From Bacteroidota bacterium (GTDB lineage: Bacteria; Bacteroidota; Bacteroidia; Bacteroidales; VadinHA17): 7,805 nucleotides of DNA. Location: the NCBI GenBank assembly GCA_021816545.1, contig JAKAXP010000110.1, positions 1 through 7,805 on the forward strand. Direction: 5' to 3'. Below, piece by piece: positions 6,321-7,805 of this stretch; the stretch's first letter is position 1; every line of letters starts with the position of its first letter. The notes beneath the pieces were generated by a model. The model worked only from the letters and a program-made list of their open reading frames with translations, did not search any database and had not been told where the DNA came from. The position numbers were made by a program, and so were the translations under genes.

Positions 6321-7057
6321 ACCTGATCAAGTCACTGTGGGTATGGTTTTCGAGCATCACATTCGTCTTGCTTGCCTTCCCGGTCGCATTACTGCTCTGG
6401 CTTCTGGCACTTGCCTTTGACAGCCGGAGGCTGATGAACAACAGGTGGATGGTTATCCAGGGTATAGTGCTGACAAAAATGAGTCCCTTCTGGAAAGTTA
6501 TAGTTGATGGCCGTGAGAAGCTCGACCAGAAACAGGCTTACATAATTATCCCCAACCACCAGTCACTGCTTGATATCGTCTTCTTCAACATGCTCCGCCA
6601 CCGCCTAAGGTGGGTATCAAAGATCGAGATCTTCCGTGTTCCTCTGGTAGGATGGGAAATGAAGATGGTTAAATACATCGAGCTGGTCAGGGGCAACAAG
6701 GCAAGCGTGATCAAAATGATGGAGAAGTGTGTGGAATCGCTTCAGGAAGGCATCTCGGTTGTGATTTTCCCCGAAGGTACCAGGTCATTGACTGGCGCCA
6801 TCGGGAAGTTCAAGACCGGCGCATTCCAGCTTGCAGTGAAGACTGACAAGCCGTTGCTGCCGGTGCTCATTGACGGCACCGGGGAGATCCTGCCCAAAAA
6901 GGGAGGGATCATCTTCAGGAACCGCCGTATTGTGAGGATCAGGGTGCTTGATCCCATATTCCCGGGGCAGTTCGGTACCGGTGACCCGGAGGAACTGGCC
7001 TCACGTGTACAGGCCATGATGGTCACCGCCATGGACCAGCTCCGCAGAGAGGAGTAA
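6317..7057 (+). CDS. plsC: 1-acyl-sn-glycerol-3-phosphate acyltransferase (PlsC family)
   Basis: The 246-residue protein has an N-terminal membrane anchor (about 8-33, WFSSITFVLLAFPVALLLWL) and the conserved acyltransferase motifs NHQSLLD at 80-86 (His81, Asp86) and FPEGTRS at 151-157. The segments RWVSKIEIFRVPLVGW between them and PVLIDGTGEILP after them are also typical. Family members acylate lysophosphatidic acid to phosphatidic acid at the inner membrane face. Related enzymes act on other lysolipids, so the exact substrate is inferred. It is the last gene of the hpt operon, overlapping the PAP2 gene by four bases; the pair could adjust phosphatidic acid level from both sides. Length is normal for the family. 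Confidence 0.9.
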   Translation: MNLIKSLWVWFSSITFVLLAFPVALLLWLLALAFDSRRLMNNRWMVIQGIVLTKMSPFWKVIVDGREKLDQKQAYIIIPNHQSLLDIVFFNMLRHRLRWVSKIEIFRVPLVGWEMKMVKYIELVRGNKASVIKMMEKCVESLQEGISVVIFPEGTRSLTGAIGKFKTGAFQLAVKTDKPLLPVLIDGTGEILPKKGGIIFRNRRIVRIRVLDPIFPGQFGTGDPEELASRVQAMMVTAMDQLRREE

Positions 7058-7140
7058 CCCGCCGATTAGTCTGCAATTCAGAATCCGCCGAAAGCATTAA
7101 GGCCAAACGGGCAGGCTCTGCGAGTATCATTGTCAACACT

Positions 7141-7168
7141 ATTGCCTATTGCCTATTGCCTTTTGCCT
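7141..7168 (+). repeat. 7-bp tandem repeat ATTGCCT, four copies
   Basis: Three exact ATTGCCT units (7141, 7148, 7155) are followed by TTTGCCT (7162-7168) in the spacer between the acyltransferase gene and parE. Rotated, the unit GCCTATT resembles the GCCGACT heptamer of the 2555-3063 module at 5 of 7 positions. No gene overlaps it. Confidence 0.9.
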
Positions 7169-7182
7169 GCCCTTGCAGGGCA
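7166..7182 (+). terminator. Small GC-rich hairpin after the operon, possible terminator
   Basis: Two alternative 5-bp stems overlap here: CCTGC-CCTT-GCAGG (7166-7179) and TGCCC-TTGCA-GGGCA (7168-7182). There is no T run after either, so intrinsic termination is doubtful. It is listed because it is the only compact stem I find between the end of the operon (7057) and the parE promoter. Confidence 0.2.
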
Positions 7183-7234
7183 TAATTCCCCGGGGTTGTT
7201 GATAAGTAGCCGGACTTCGCCTTTCCTAATTCTT

Positions 7235-7242
7235 TATATTTG
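7235..7242 (+). promoter_or_regulatory. Candidate -7 box for parE
   Basis: TATATTTG is a perfect TAnnTTTG, 17 bases before the parE ATG, implying a very short leader of about a dozen bases. No TTG element stands at the usual spacing; two TTGs at 7196-7201 are more than 30 bases upstream. Its position at the start of a new gene after a non-coding spacer supports the call. Confidence 0.55.
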
Positions 7243-7259
7243 CCCCAAAATTTGGAATA

Positions 7260-7805
7260 ATGGACGGCAATTATTCTGAGGAGAATATTAAAACCCTTGA
7301 GTGGAAGGAGCATATCAGGCTGCGGCCCGGTATGTACATCGGCAAGCTGGGTGACGGCTCGTCCCTTGATGACGGAATCTATGTCCTCCTTAAAGAGGTG
7401 ATGGACAACGCGGTTGATGAATACATGATGGGCTTCGGCCGCAAAATAGACGTAAGTATTGTCGGTTCAGAGGTGACGGTGCGCGACTTCGGCCGTGGGA
7501 TTCCCCTCGGCAAGGTGCTTGATGTCTCCTCAAGAATGAACACAGGCGCCAAGTATGACTCAAAGGCATTCAAGAAATCGGTTGGCCTTAACGGGGTGGG
7601 TATCAAAGCCGTTAACGCACTTTCTTCATCGTTCATAATCAGATCGTTCCGTGAAGGCCAGGCTAAGGAGATTGAATTCAAATCCGGAGAGCTTATTCGG
7701 GATGAACCCCTGAAATCAACCGCCGAAGAAAACGGCACCGAGGTGATCTTCACTCCTGACGAAGCACTGTTCGGCAAATTCCATTATATCCCCGAGTATG
7801 TTGAG
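7260..7805 (+). CDS. parE: DNA topoisomerase IV subunit B, N-terminal part (3' truncated by the window)
   Basis: The frame is open from the ATG at 7260 to the end of the window (182 codons). This is the GHKL ATPase domain of a type IIA topoisomerase B subunit: HIRLRPGMYIG at 18-28, the catalytic/Mg-binding helix KEVMDNAVDE at 45-54 (Glu46, Asn50), DFGRGIP at 76-82 and the ATP-lid loop VGLNGVGIKAVNALS at 108-122. DGIYVLLKEV and MNTGAKYDSKAFKKSVGLNGVG match ParE of Bacteroidota better than GyrB, which normally has a HAGGKF-type segment. With ParC it would decatenate daughter chromosomes using ATP. The toprim domain and the C-terminal half lie outside the window. The gene has its own promoter candidate and is not part of the preceding operon. 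Confidence 0.93.
   Translation, partial: MDGNYSEENIKTLEWKEHIRLRPGMYIGKLGDGSSLDDGIYVLLKEVMDNAVDEYMMGFGRKIDVSIVGSEVTVRDFGRGIPLGKVLDVSSRMNTGAKYDSKAFKKSVGLNGVGIKAVNALSSSFIIRSFREGQAKEIEFKSGELIRDEPLKSTAEENGTEVIFTPDEALFGKFHYIPEYVE

Noticed and set aside
7379..7777. Minus-strand open frame of 132 codons
   Set aside because: It lies wholly inside the parE coding region, whose plus-strand product has clear conserved motifs; the antisense frame is low-complexity and serine-rich.

Overview
The window looks like chromosomal DNA of a member of the Bacteroidota. The protein sequences point that way: a short zinc-free adenylate kinase, an Obg without a C-terminal extension, a ParE of the DWKEHIR/MNTGxKYDSKAFKKSVGLNGVG type, and an outer-membrane barrel carrying a helix-hairpin-helix domain. 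Start codons mostly lack Shine-Dalgarno sequences, and two intergenic regions carry perfect TAnnTTTG boxes, the -7 element of this phylum. I cannot place it more finely than the phylum.

Left part (1-2556): the 3' end of an outer-membrane beta-barrel gene overlaps a second gene. That second gene encodes a secreted helix-hairpin-helix protein with a large predicted beta-barrel. It begins with six 24-bp tandem repeats, translated as SLSLHGDQ, placed before its signal peptide.

Middle (2555-3063): a small, AT-richer gene for a four-helix-bundle protein of the 23S rRNA intervening-sequence (S23) family lies between two arrays of AGTCGGC-type repeats in opposite orientation. The arrays are complementary, so a transcript could fold with the gene in the loop, as in rRNA intervening sequences. 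Each array starts inside the stop codon of the neighbouring gene. This is the most unusual structure in the window.

Right part (3063-7057): purE (minus strand) diverges from a tight plus-strand run: hpt, adk, obgE, a PAP2-family phosphatase and a PlsC-family acyltransferase. Gaps are 9, 3 and 2 bases, then a 4-base ATGA overlap, so this is very probably one operon. It joins purine salvage, nucleotide balance, a ribosome-linked GTPase and phospholipid chemistry. purE supplies a de novo purine step from the shared 82-bp divergent region.

End (7058-7805): a 202-bp spacer with four 7-bp ATTGCCT-type repeats, a small hairpin and a good -7 box leads into the 5' end of parE (topoisomerase IV subunit B), which runs off the window.
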